The notes under the pieces were generated by a model. It made no database searches, was not told where the DNA came from, and worked only from the letters and a program-made list of their open reading frames with translations. The position numbers and the translations under genes are program-made. DNA of 64,000 nt, from NCBI RefSeq assembly GCF_001586275.1, contig NZ_CP014545.1, positions 3,188,501-3,252,500 on the forward strand, written 5' to 3'. This document shows, one piece after another, positions 26,338 through 35,258 of the stretch. Source of the stretch: Sphingorhabdus sp. M41. Lineage in GTDB: Bacteria; Pseudomonadota; Alphaproteobacteria; Sphingomonadales; Sphingomonadaceae. Positions within the stretch are counted from its first letter, which is position 1. Each line of letters starts with the position of its first letter.

Positions 26338-27531
26338 TTATTCTGTTCGTAATAACGGAGTTAGGGAAATTGAAGCAATATTTATATCAAAACCAGCGCC
26401 ATTCTCCAAAGAACGCCCCGTTACGTCAAGCCAATAGTACTCGCAGCCCGAACCTTGATTATTTATTCGCCTTAGTGTCGATGACTTCTCAATCTTGATC
26501 TTGACCGGTAACGGCCTTTTATCGGATTTTTCTGCGCATTGAAGATTTATAGACAATTCTGTGCCTTGCGGGATATCCGAGTCAACCTTTGCTTGCAGTT
26601 GCACAATAGAAGCTGGCAGCTTTACTAATTGGCGAGCAAATACTCCTCCGGCGCTGCTAATAGCGCTAAGCTGCAAATTTCCATTCGTTATGCTAGCGCC
26701 GTAGCTTCCTGTTGAGAATAGCTGCCAGTCTACAGGTTGAAAGCGAGATTCATTCTCGAACGAACTATTTTCCAACAAATCGTTTGATTTATTTGAACCA
26801 ACCAAAAGATCGTACAATTTCAGAGCTGGATCAAACTGCTGGATGTTGATCAGTCCAAGTATCAGCTCTGGATCACGGTAGGAATAGAGGCTCTCGTTCG
26901 GGTTATAAAGCGCCTCTCTCATCCGGGCCGCGTTTACTAGAGAATTAGGTGTGGCTACTACGGTGGCCCAGAACTGGTTTTCCCAGGGCGGCTGTTTCTT
27001 TAGTAAAGCGGTAAATGGCGCTACAAAATCATCATTGGCTATCGCGCCCGCCATTACCGGAATTACCGCTGCTGCTGCAGATGAACTCGCGCGCGCCATA
27101 ATATCATAATGTTTCAGTATGGCCGGAATATCTTCGTTTTCTGCACTGTCGGCAATCATCCAGCCGGTGATCAGTTGCTGCCGACGTGACAATGTTAGTG
27201 CGCGATCCATCAGCGAACGGCGGTTAGCCTGCGGACCGCCGAGCGCGAGAACAGCTACGGCTGCCGGCGTGACCGGTTCAGCGACAAACGCCTGCTCAGC
27301 CAAATTGACTGTGGTTGAGTCCAAGTCATGGGGAAACCGGCCCTGATTTTGGGTGATCTTTAATCTAACTGTCCTGGCCGCAAGGCTTTCCGCCGCGAAC
27401 CCGTTGAAAGGATAAATCGACATCGCGATTTGCGGAGCTTTATTCTTTGTGATCGCACCAGCGGCAGCAAGGCCAGACACTAACGCAACAATGCTACCAA
27501 CTATCCCTATGATGCTATTTTTCTTCATCAT
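26338..27531 (-). CDS. Unknown membrane-anchored polysaccharide-locus protein
   Basis: The ATG at 27531, eight bases after GAGAAG, gives 397 residues; an in-frame GTG at 27540 is the alternative. One N-terminal membrane helix (IIGIVGSIVALVSGLAAAGAI) is followed by an alpha-helical, TPR-like middle (PVTPAAVAVLALGGPQANRR to LINIQQFDPALKLYDLL). The C-terminal beta-rich domain from about residue 262 (LLENSSFENESRFQPVDWQL) has a jelly-roll/carbohydrate-binding look, with a paired Cys at CAEKSDK and SGCEYYW. No family is recognised with certainty. It directly follows wzc on the same strand, so it may sit at the inner membrane and handle or sense polymer during export. Confidence 0.7.
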   Translation of the reverse strand: MMKKNSIIGIVGSIVALVSGLAAAGAITKNKAPQIAMSIYPFNGFAAESLAARTVRLKITQNQGRFPHDLDSTTVNLAEQAFVAEPVTPAAVAVLALGGPQANRRSLMDRALTLSRRQQLITGWMIADSAENEDIPAILKHYDIMARASSSAAAAVIPVMAGAIANDDFVAPFTALLKKQPPWENQFWATVVATPNSLVNAARMREALYNPNESLYSYRDPELILGLINIQQFDPALKLYDLLVGSNKSNDLLENSSFENESRFQPVDWQLFSTGSYGASITNGNLQLSAISSAGGVFARQLVKLPASIVQLQAKVDSDIPQGTELSINLQCAEKSDKRPLPVKIKIEKSSTLRRINNQGSGCEYYWLDVTGRSLENGAGFDINIASISLTPLLRTE

Positions 27532-27550
27532 ACGAAACACTTCTCATTAA

Positions 27551-29767
27551 CTAGGTTTTTTCAGGAACGTTGCTGCCATAACTATACTGATAAGTGTAGC
27601 CGTAGCCGTATCCCGAATGCTGAGATTGAACCTTCGTAACGATGCCGCCAAAGATGTGCGCGTGTGAGCTCCGAACGCGCTGGATCGCCGTTTGGATGCC
27701 GCGCAGTTTTACCCCGCCCGCCTCAATAGTGTAAATCACTCCTTCGACGGAATCAGCTAGCAAAGGAATATCAGCCAGTCCCAGAACAGGAGGCGCATCG
27801 ATAATTACGGTATCATAGGTCTCAATTAACTTAGCAACCAGTTCACGCATCCTTGTACTACTTAAGAGTTCGGCAGCATTGGGTGGTATCGGCCCCGCAG
27901 CCATAGCGTCAAAGCCGTAAAGGGCGTCTTGACGTATCAGCTTGCCTAGATCTTCTTCTCCCGCCAAATAATTGCTGAGCCCATTCGTATTTTGTTCATC
28001 CAGCATTTTGTGCAAGGAAGGATTGCGCATATCGCCATCAATGAGCAGAATTCGTTTTTTTGTGCTCGCAAGGACCGCCGCTATCGCCAGTGCAGAAGTA
28101 CTCTTTCCTTCATTAGGCCGAGTGCTGGTAATCAAAAATGACCTAGGAACGCCGTGATCTGTCAGGAATGCGAGACTAGTACGAATTGAAAGATACGCTT
28201 CCCATACAACAGACTTCTTATCACGAAGTGATAAAAGAATATCGTCTGTGTCCAAATCCGGAATCGAGCCGAGTGGTGCGATTCCGAGTTTAGATTTTAG
28301 ATCGGACGGATCGGTGATTGTTTGGTCCACTTGCTCCATGACGAATACATAGGCTGCCGCGATTCCCAAACCAGCTAGCATAGCAAGGGCAATGTTCAAC
28401 AATAGCTTTGGGCTCGAGGGGTTTTCTGGCGGTTGTGCTCGATCGACAATTGAAATGTTATTCGTTCCGACACCGGCTACGCCAATTTCCTTATAGCGCT
28501 GAAGGAGGCCGTCATAAAGCTGACGGTTTGTATCTACCTCACGCTGAAAAATATTATACTGGATGGAGTCACGTCTCTCACCACTGAATTGGCCCTTCAA
28601 CTTATTGACTTGAGCACGCAATTTTTGTTCGCGGTCGAGCGCCTCGCGATAGCGGGCCGACGTTCCCATCCGGGAACGAGCTTCTTCAGCCGCAATGCTG
28701 CTTTCCAGTGCCGCAATTTGAGTGGCGATTGCTTTAGCAGCAGGGTACTCCGGCTCAAATTGAACCATAAGTTTGGCATACTCAGACTGAATCTTAGCGC
28801 GCTCCTCTCGGAGGTTATTTAGCGCTATGTTGGTAAGAGCATTCTTGTTACCAGTCCGTCCATTCGCTTCACTTTCCGCGAGAATCCGATCGGCTATTGC
28901 TTCCGCCAATGCTCCGTTTAATGCTTCCAGATTGGCAGACGCCAAGGTCTTTTGAGATATAGTCTTGCCTTCAGCCGTTTGCTCGGAAGACAGAGTTATT
29001 ATTTGTTTGCTGTCGGCGTAAGATGAGAGGCTTCGCTCTGAAACTTCGAGCTTCTGCTTCAGGTCCGCAAGCTGCTCCTCAAGAAATTTTCGTGCGTCCG
29101 CTGTCGAGCTAAAACGGCGATCGAGATTTGATGCGATGAACTGCTCTACCCAAGAATTTGCGATTTGCGCGGAAAGCATAGGATCCGGGCTTTGGAAATT
29201 AATGCTAACCAGGCTTGAGCCACGAATTGGCGAAATATTAATATGCTGCTGAAGCAATTTAGCCGCAAGTTTTAGCCTCTCGTTGCGTTGCGCCGCAGTC
29301 TTGGCATTGGCGCTGCCCGTCAACAAGCCTGCGTTGTCCGGGTCAACATTAAACGTCTCGAAAAAAGCGTCATTTGTCGCGAGATTTTGTGATCTCGCGA
29401 CACGCTCAGCAAGTGAACGCGATTCAAGGAGTGAGTATTGGGTCTGGTAGAATTCCAGATTTTGTCCTGTACTGCCTGCTTGTGTGACGCCTTCTACATT
29501 TGTCACCTTATCCTGTTCACGGTTGATTTCGACCGTGGCAGTGGACGTATAATAAGGCGTCATAAGCAGAGTCGCAATGATCCCAGCCGCAATACAGACG
29601 GCAACAATAATTGCGATAGCAACCCTGTGACGCAGCACTGATTGCCAATACTGAACCAGTATCGGCGTCTCGTGAGACAGGTCATCATAGGGGTCGACAT
29701 CCCCCAAAGTCGGCTGGTTATTGCGCGCTAAAATTTTGTTCATAGGGGAGCGTTCTGTATTATCCAT
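27551..29767 (-). CDS. wzc: Polysaccharide co-polymerase / tyrosine autokinase (Wzc-type)
   Basis: The 738-residue protein has a Wzz domain with two membrane helices (about residues 53-72 and 455-475) around a long periplasmic coiled coil (SERSLSSYADSKQ, LREERAKIQSEYAKLMVQFE). The cytoplasmic BY-kinase domain carries Walker A TRPNEGKSTSALAIAA, Walker A' ILLIDGDMRNPSLH and IIDAPPVLGLADIP. The tail is Tyr-rich (YGYGYTYQYSY), the autophosphorylated cluster that controls polymer assembly and length. Its ATG overlaps the TAA of wza (TAATG), so both are co-translated. The joined form (kinase fused to Wzz) is the Gram-negative type. Confidence 0.93.
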   Translation of the reverse strand: MDNTERSPMNKILARNNQPTLGDVDPYDDLSHETPILVQYWQSVLRHRVAIAIIVAVCIAAGIIATLLMTPYYTSTATVEINREQDKVTNVEGVTQAGSTGQNLEFYQTQYSLLESRSLAERVARSQNLATNDAFFETFNVDPDNAGLLTGSANAKTAAQRNERLKLAAKLLQQHINISPIRGSSLVSINFQSPDPMLSAQIANSWVEQFIASNLDRRFSSTADARKFLEEQLADLKQKLEVSERSLSSYADSKQIITLSSEQTAEGKTISQKTLASANLEALNGALAEAIADRILAESEANGRTGNKNALTNIALNNLREERAKIQSEYAKLMVQFEPEYPAAKAIATQIAALESSIAAEEARSRMGTSARYREALDREQKLRAQVNKLKGQFSGERRDSIQYNIFQREVDTNRQLYDGLLQRYKEIGVAGVGTNNISIVDRAQPPENPSSPKLLLNIALAMLAGLGIAAAYVFVMEQVDQTITDPSDLKSKLGIAPLGSIPDLDTDDILLSLRDKKSVVWEAYLSIRTSLAFLTDHGVPRSFLITSTRPNEGKSTSALAIAAVLASTKKRILLIDGDMRNPSLHKMLDEQNTNGLSNYLAGEEDLGKLIRQDALYGFDAMAAGPIPPNAAELLSSTRMRELVAKLIETYDTVIIDAPPVLGLADIPLLADSVEGVIYTIEAGGVKLRGIQTAIQRVRSSHAHIFGGIVTKVQSQHSGYGYGYTYQYSYGSNVPEKT

Positions 29768-30477
29768 TATGCTCTAAATAAGATTATGAGCGGAGTTGTG
29801 ATAAGAGGCGAAGCCTGAATTAAGTCGCGGAATAGGCGCCGCGCCTGAGAATCGCCTACGACAATGATATCATTCGCAAAGACTTCCGGGTCGGAATATG
29901 CGCCTCGGCGGATAGCTTTTAGATTGTAAAGCCCTGCCAATTGATCTCCATTGACGTTGCGGAAAATTACCACATCGTTTAGCTTAGCAAATTCAGATGT
30001 ACCACCCGCCGTCGCTACCGCTCGCATCAATGTCATTCGTCCGATAACCGGATAGAGACCAGGCTTCGACACCTGACCGTCAACGGTGATAACCTGGCTA
30101 ACGGTTTCTTCAAGGTTCACCGTAACCTGCGGATCGCGAATATAACGCCCCCGCAAACGTCTTTCCAGTTCATCGGCAAGCTCGCCCGGCGTTAGACCAG
30201 ATGCTTCAACTACACCAACCAGCGGAAAGGAAAGACGGCCGCTTGCATCAATTTGCATTTCCTTGCTTAGGTCCTCAACACCGAAAACATCGATTTTTAG
30301 CTCGTCAAAAGGACCGATCAAATACGGTCGATTGGAGCTTTGCTGGTCAAGACGCGTCGGCTCCGGCAATCCCTCGCTGGAAACCACTGTGACGTTCGGA
30401 CTGCCGCCCAGAATAGACTGACCGCCACAGCCGGAAAGCAGCAGAATTGATAGTATTACGAAGACGCGTTTCATCAT
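29767..30477 (-). CDS. wza: Polysaccharide export outer-membrane lipoprotein (Wza-type)
   Basis: The 236-residue protein starts with a lipoprotein signal peptide (LSILLLSGCGG, Cys near residue 17). A Poly_export domain follows (LIGPFDELKIDVFGVEDLSKE to RYIRDPQVTVNLEE), then one SLBB domain (ITVDGQVSKPGLYPVIGRMT). It lacks the extra SLBB repeats and the C-terminal amphipathic helix of E. coli Wza, as is usual for the shorter alphaproteobacterial forms, so an additional outer-membrane partner may be needed. It forms the export channel with Wzc. Confidence 0.9.
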   Translation of the reverse strand: MMKRVFVILSILLLSGCGGQSILGGSPNVTVVSSEGLPEPTRLDQQSSNRPYLIGPFDELKIDVFGVEDLSKEMQIDASGRLSFPLVGVVEASGLTPGELADELERRLRGRYIRDPQVTVNLEETVSQVITVDGQVSKPGLYPVIGRMTLMRAVATAGGTSEFAKLNDVVIFRNVNGDQLAGLYNLKAIRRGAYSDPEVFANDIIVVGDSQARRLFRDLIQASPLITTPLIILFRA

Positions 30478-30568
30478 AATCGAGAATTTCCGTATAATTC
30501 TGTTTTCCGTTAGACCAAACTAATTGGGCCGTAAACCAGCGATAATCGTTTCGATAGCAAAAAGGTTG

Positions 30569-32029
30569 TTATGTGCCGCGAGGCTTTGTTCGAGCCCTGC
30601 GTTGACGGGCATCCAGCAAATTATCTTTCAATATACAAGCCATGACGGAGAACACCGCGATCAACGACGGCACCCGCAAGGGATAATCCCCAATGCTTCC
30701 TGCCAGAAACAATAATATTACCAATGCGGACATCATGACGATATGTTTCGCATATCGGGAGTGGCTCCAATTTTTCACGAGCGTGAAAAATTGTACGATC
30801 GACCAAATAATTGCAAGCATTGCGATTAAAACTGCGGGCAGGCCACCTTCAATGACAAATTGCAGCCAATCATTGTGTGCCTGGTTCAAATAAGTTGGAT
30901 TCAAAAGGTCCAGAGGCTCGTACATCCGGTAAACATGTTCGAAACTTCCGAAACCGCTTCCCCAAGGAAAGTAATCTCCCGTCATTTTCATGAGTACTGG
31001 CCAAATTTGACTGCGCAACCCTTCCACGTCGGTGCGTTCGAAAAGTCGATCAAAGGCCAAGGATCGGGAAAAGTAAATCGACAACGATCCTACGATTACA
31101 ACTAAAGCGACAGTGGCAAATAATACCGTCTGCCGTGAACTATACCACTTCTTCTTCGTCCGGCTATGAGTGCGCGATTGATGACTTTCGTCGCTATATC
31201 TTCCAAAAAAGATCAATATGATTGCCGCTATCAATGCTGGCCCCATCAAAATAAGGCCCGCTCGCGAACCTGTGATAAGAATCAACGAAACGATGACAAA
31301 AATAGCAGCAATACTGCCATAAAATTTTAACGCCGCCAGTCTCGACGTGACAGCATGAGACGCTCCATACCATCCAAGCATAACAATTGTTGCTGCCAGC
31401 AATACAGCTTGGTGATTGCGATTTGCAAACAAACCGACCGCGGCACCATTGTTGGTAATATTGTAAAGATAAAAGGGGCTCCGCGCAGAGCCGGTAAGCT
31501 GAGCCGCGGCCCACAACGCACTTATCCCGGCGAGCGCGATAATAACCGTAACTGAATGTTTTCTGTCTCTCTCACCAAGATTAAGGTAAAGCATCATTGT
31601 CGTGATCGGGATGGCCACTGAAAAAAGACTATTTATCGTACGTGATGGAGAAAGTGTTAACGGTCGCCATGGTTGCTCAATGCCAGACAGATCAGCAATA
31701 TCGGCAAAGATCTGTCGCTCGGGTAGCGCGGTCCAGATATTTGGTGGAAGAGGGATCAGTTGAACTACCATCAACCCAGCAAGTGCCATTGCGATATAGA
31801 GAGGGAACATTCTACCTTTCCACGCCTCACGGTCAATGCACATTAAAGCATAGGCACCAAACAGCACAGCCAATGGACGAAGGATTATCAACGACTGCAC
31901 ATCGTCACGGGAACTACCACCCATGAAAAAGACCAGCGTCAGAAACGCCGCGAAAGCGCAAAAACGGGCATTGTTCCCCCTGAACTGATCTCGAAGTTTG
32001 TCGATTTTTTTTGTTACGTTTCTGGACAT
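30569..32029 (-). CDS. O-antigen ligase / polymerase family membrane protein
   Basis: The 486-residue protein has around ten to twelve membrane helices and the Wzy_C core. The motif QAHNDWLQFVIEGGLPAVLI near residue 385 (the HND.. signature loop of O-antigen ligases) is preceded by GSGFGSFEHVYRMYEP, both expected on the periplasmic side. Members are WaaL-like ligases or Wzy polymerases, and sequence alone does not separate them. It is the first gene of the minus-strand export operon, followed by wza after about 90 bases. The N-terminus (FCAFAAFLTLVFFMGGSSRDDVQSL) is common in sphingomonad polymer loci. Confidence 0.85.
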   Translation of the reverse strand: MSRNVTKKIDKLRDQFRGNNARFCAFAAFLTLVFFMGGSSRDDVQSLIILRPLAVLFGAYALMCIDREAWKGRMFPLYIAMALAGLMVVQLIPLPPNIWTALPERQIFADIADLSGIEQPWRPLTLSPSRTINSLFSVAIPITTMMLYLNLGERDRKHSVTVIIALAGISALWAAAQLTGSARSPFYLYNITNNGAAVGLFANRNHQAVLLAATIVMLGWYGASHAVTSRLAALKFYGSIAAIFVIVSLILITGSRAGLILMGPALIAAIILIFFGRYSDESHQSRTHSRTKKKWYSSRQTVLFATVALVVIVGSLSIYFSRSLAFDRLFERTDVEGLRSQIWPVLMKMTGDYFPWGSGFGSFEHVYRMYEPLDLLNPTYLNQAHNDWLQFVIEGGLPAVLIAMLAIIWSIVQFFTLVKNWSHSRYAKHIVMMSALVILLFLAGSIGDYPLRVPSLIAVFSVMACILKDNLLDARQRRARTKPRGT

Positions 32030-32355
32030 TTATGATTCTTCTAAAACAAAAGACTATGTCTATACACTGACACTTGAACAGACGCATTGATTGACTCGGT
32101 AGACACGATGCAAATGGATGGCAACGATGTTTGCAAGATTCCTTGACTAAGACTCCAATGCACAAGCTGTTCACAGGTACAGTATTTATTGATTTACGGG
32201 TTTGCTCATACGGAAATCTTGATCTGTAATATTCATCCCGACTTCACTCAAGGCGGTCGGAAGACAGGCGCATGATCGCACGCGCCTACATCGTGTCTCA
32301 TGCGATTTTTATAAGGTAGGCCAAGTCGTGGTCTCGCTCGCCCTGCGAGGAAACC
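32030..32355. other. Intergenic region upstream of the minus-strand export operon
   Basis: This gene-free, AT-rich stretch separates the divergent O-antigen ligase gene and the HTH gene, so it should hold the export-operon promoter. No unambiguous -35/-10 pair or operator was identified. A clear ribosome-binding site (GCGAGGA) for the plus-strand HTH gene lies at its right end. Confidence 0.4.
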
Positions 32356-33012
32356 ATGAAAAAAGTAACTACCAAACAGAGGGCAGATCAAAATATATTG
32401 GTCTCCACTCGACCGCATTCTCGGAGTAGTGCGTCGCAATCGTCAGTTAAATCGCAAGATTTTTATTCAACTTGTGATAGCAAGACTGATCACATTTTAT
32501 GCGAAGATCTGCATAAAGCTAAACGCTCACCGGGCTGGTCACGTAAAATGCTGGCGGAACGGAAGAGCATCTATTCGCACGCCATTGCGAGATTAGAGCG
32601 AGGCATCGGATCGTTAGACAATCTGATTGGGGTGATAAACGAGCTAGGTGACCTGATCGTTGGCATCGGGCCCAGAAAATCATTGCCCGGACAATTACAT
32701 GCGCAGGCCCAACCAACCCATCGCATGTTTGTTAGAGAAGAGCAGTTTAAAAAATGGGGTGGCGATTTGATGCGCCCCGAAGCCTTTGGTTTGGACGATG
32801 TCGATCAGATTCTTGATCCATTTGGTCATGATCAAAAGCTGTCGGCAGAAACTGCCGCAATGGGTCAGCATAGTGACAGCAATAGCGGCTCATCAATTTC
32901 TATGAGCGGCACCGGTCTCAGAAGCGGAAATATATCTCGTTCGAGACTTGCAATGACATCTTTGGTATGGATAGGCTTCCATCGCGGCTGCCTGAGATCA
33001 CACCATTCATGA
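32356..33012 (+). CDS. XRE-type helix-turn-helix protein, probably degenerate at its C-terminus
   Basis: A frame of 218 codons starts at an ATG with a GAGGA site eight bases upstream. Residues about 50-105 (LCEDLHKAKRSPGWSRKMLA then IARLERGIGSLDNLIGVINE) match a Cro/C1-type HTH where the ERGxGSLD segment is typical. The first 45 residues are low in structure. From about residue 170 the frame runs antisense to the integrase remnant and is probably not genuine protein, so the true end is likely altered. It may be the regulator of the same lost element. Confidence 0.45.
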   Translation: MKKVTTKQRADQNILVSTRPHSRSSASQSSVKSQDFYSTCDSKTDHILCEDLHKAKRSPGWSRKMLAERKSIYSHAIARLERGIGSLDNLIGVINELGDLIVGIGPRKSLPGQLHAQAQPTHRMFVREEQFKKWGGDLMRPEAFGLDDVDQILDPFGHDQKLSAETAAMGQHSDSNSGSSISMSGTGLRSGNISRSRLAMTSLVWIGFHRGCLRSHHS

Positions 33013-33319
33013 GCCCGTGCATCGAAACTTTTGGAGCCGGTCGGATCACCGACCAGTTGCGAACGAATAAATGAATGTGGTGGATTACGACCTGCGCCCA
33101 GCAATTTACGCGTTACGTTGCGCCTTTCTCGGGGGTCCGCCGAGGATATATCGGGGTAGGTTCCTAGGATAAGCAACTGCTCCTTGTTCCCGAATCGGAA
33201 CTTGAAGCGACGCGTTTTGCGCCCTTTTTAGAAATATCAAGGGACAGGCTGTTTCCATCGCTTATTTTATACAGCTTTTCCTTTGCAACCACAATTATGA
33301 TCGCTGTGTCCGCCTGCAT
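32865..33319 (-). pseudogene. Tyrosine-recombinase (P4-type integrase) remnant
   Basis: Reading from an ATG at 33319, the sequence gives KEKLYKISDGNSLSLDISKK, then after a frameshift near 33208 continues RFKFRFGNKEQLLILGTYPD and ISSADPRERRNVTRKLLGAG to LLLSLC (stop at 32865). This is the DUF4102 arm-binding domain plus the start of the core-binding domain of P4-like integrases. The catalytic domain with its Arg-His-Arg-Tyr residues is missing. The gene starts about 150 bases from tRNA-Ser, the usual place for such an integrase beside its attachment site. It is inactive: one frameshift and a large 3' truncation. Confidence 0.8.
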
Positions 33320-33472
33320 TTTTTACCCTCTTTTTGGTAGGCTTGTACCCCCAATATACCCCCATTGGCTGTGGATGGACTTGGAGTGGGCTGGACGGAT
33401 TCTATAAGAAATCGGTGTAAAAGCTTAAACTTTCACACGGTTCTGGATGATAAAGGATTGGGATGGAAAAAA

Positions 33473-33562
33473 TGGAGGACACGGAGGGATTCGAACCCTC
33501 GAAGCCCGTAAAGGCTTGTCTCCTTAGCAAGGAGGTGGTTTCAGCCGCTCACCCACGTGTCC
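33473..33562 (-). tRNA. tRNA-Ser (anticodon GCU)
   Basis: The minus strand folds as a class II tRNA. The acceptor stem is GGACACG/CGTGTCC and the anticodon stem-loop CTCCTTGCTAAGGAG has anticodon GCU. A long variable arm (AAGCC..GGCTT) and a T arm GAGGGTTCGAATCCCTC follow. CCA is encoded (33473-33475) after a T at the discriminator position. A T-run follows directly and may terminate the transcript. Its 3' end faces the integrase remnant, which fits use as an integration site. Confidence 0.95.
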
Positions 33563-33781
33563 ACGCAGCTTGGCTAGAGGTCGCGCTATAACCATGGATG
33601 GCTCTGGCTGCAACGGGAAAAATGGCCCGCCACGAAACATAGCGGCAAAGCTGAAACATCCCGGTTTATGATGGCGGGACTCACACTGCCGCAGAATCGA
33701 CTCAGTTCGTCGTCCGTTCATTGCGTGGTCATGTCCAACAGCCGAGGGCCGTGACTGGCTGGTATTGGGAAGGAGTGACCC

Positions 33782-34564
33782 ATGTTACCATTGTGCACGA
33801 AGAAATTTTTGGGGCTATTCGCTGTTTTGGCCCTTGCCACTGCACCTGGCCTGTCGCCCGCATTTGCCCAGGTGGAGAATGTCGATCCCAATGATGTGAT
33901 CGATGCCGATCTGGCTGCGCCCGACTATGACGGGAATTTCGAATCCGACGTGTCGCGCCCGACGATGGTCGAGGATGCGCCGATGGACAGCGATATCAAC
34001 GCGGATCTTGTTGCCCCCTCCGGCTCGGCCACCAGCGCTGCCCAGACCGGTGGCAGTGCGGCCGCCGCGGTCGATGACAGCAACACCTATCAGGACGATG
34101 ATCTGATCGGCGCGGCAGAAGGCGTGTTCGGCAAAGGCGCGAAAGGCCTGGCCGAAGTCATCGAGGATATATTGAAAAAGCAGGGCCGGCCCAATGCCTA
34201 TATTGCAGGCCGCGAAGCCAGCGGTGCCTTCATCGTTGGCCTGCGCTACGGCTCGGGCAAGCTTTTTCACAAAATCGAAGGCGAACGTCCGGTTTACTGG
34301 ACCGGCCCGTCGATCGGCTTTGATTTTGGCGGAAACGCAGCCAATACCTTTGTGCTGGTTTACAATCTCTACAATAGCGAAGACCTGTATCAGCGCTTCC
34401 CGGCCGGCGAAGGGGCTGCCTATTTCATCGGCGGCTTCCACGTCAGCTATTTGCGCAGCGGCGACAAGGTGCTGATCCCGGTACGTCTCGGTGCAGGCCT
34501 GCGTCTCGGTGCCAATGTCGGCTATATGAAATTCAGCAAGAAGCAGCAGTGGCTGCCATTCTGA
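33782..34564 (+). CDS. DUF1134 protein, EipA-like envelope integrity protein
   Basis: The 260-residue protein has a Sec signal peptide (LALATAPGLSPAFA-Q, cut near residue 29). A low-complexity acidic/Ala-rich linker follows, then the DUF1134 domain (about residues 105-260, GKGAKGLAEVIEDILKKQGR to VGYMKFSKKQQWLPF). The Brucella member EipA is a periplasmic protein needed for envelope integrity; the small beta-barrel-like fold has no known enzyme activity. A GGAAGGAGTGA ribosome-binding site precedes the ATG. The 218 bases between it and the tRNA hold no other gene. Confidence 0.88.
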   Translation: MLPLCTKKFLGLFAVLALATAPGLSPAFAQVENVDPNDVIDADLAAPDYDGNFESDVSRPTMVEDAPMDSDINADLVAPSGSATSAAQTGGSAAAAVDDSNTYQDDDLIGAAEGVFGKGAKGLAEVIEDILKKQGRPNAYIAGREASGAFIVGLRYGSGKLFHKIEGERPVYWTGPSIGFDFGGNAANTFVLVYNLYNSEDLYQRFPAGEGAAYFIGGFHVSYLRSGDKVLIPVRLGAGLRLGANVGYMKFSKKQQWLPF

Positions 34565-34602
34565 TCAGCGAATAGTCCGTCAATCGCTGGCCTGTCCTCG
34601 TA

Positions 34603-35211
34603 TCAGGCGAGCGAACGGACCTTTTCCATGCGCGCCAGATAGCGCGCCAATATGTCGATCTCGAGATTGACGGGACGTCCGGGTTCCAGTTCGCCGAGCG
34701 TTGTCACCTGCGCGGTATGGGGGATGATATTCAGGGTGAACAGCGCGCCCTCTGCATCGTCGGTCACCGCATTCACGGTGAGCGACACACCGTCGACCGT
34801 GATCGATCCCTTGGCGGCGATATAAGGTGCCAGGTCTTTTGAAATCCGGATGACGACTTCCCGGGAATCGCCGGCAGTCTTGCTGGAAACCACCTCGCCG
34901 ACACCATCGACATGACCGGTCACGATATGCCCGCCCAGTTCGTCACCGACCTTCAGGGCGCGCTCCAGATTGATCCGCCGTCCGGCGGTAAATTGTCCCG
35001 GCGCGGTGCAGGAGAGGGTCTCGCTGGATATATCCACCGCAAACCAGTCCGCTCCCTTGTCGACCACCGTCAGGCAGACGCCCGAGCAGGCAATCGAAGC
35101 CCCCATGTCGACGCTGTCCATCGCATAGCCACATGAGATTTTCGCGCGGAGATCGCCGCGCTGATCGAGCGAGTCTATGGTCCCGATATCTGATACTATG
35201 CCTGTGAACAT
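34603..35211 (-). CDS. ribE: Riboflavin synthase, alpha subunit
   Basis: The 202-residue protein starts with MFTGIVSDIGTID, the invariant N-terminus of the enzyme. Two lumazine-binding repeats follow, with the second beginning at GHIVTGHVDGVGEVV near residue 97. It catalyses dismutation of two 6,7-dimethyl-8-ribityllumazine molecules to riboflavin, working as a trimer in the cytoplasm. It is immediately downstream of ribD on the same strand, 47 bases apart, so they are probably one unit. No FMN-riboswitch-like leader was recognised upstream. Confidence 0.95.
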   Translation of the reverse strand: MFTGIVSDIGTIDSLDQRGDLRAKISCGYAMDSVDMGASIACSGVCLTVVDKGADWFAVDISSETLSCTAPGQFTAGRRINLERALKVGDELGGHIVTGHVDGVGEVVSSKTAGDSREVVIRISKDLAPYIAAKGSITVDGVSLTVNAVTDDAEGALFTLNIIPHTAQVTTLGELEPGRPVNLEIDILARYLARMEKVRSLA

Positions 35212-35258
35212 GGACGATCCTATTTTGCTGTGCCTATTTTCTGTAAACGGAGCGGAAC

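Noticed and set aside
33524-33721. Open frame across tRNA-Ser and upstream sequence (minus strand)
   Set aside because: It runs through the tRNA gene and has no protein-like pattern.
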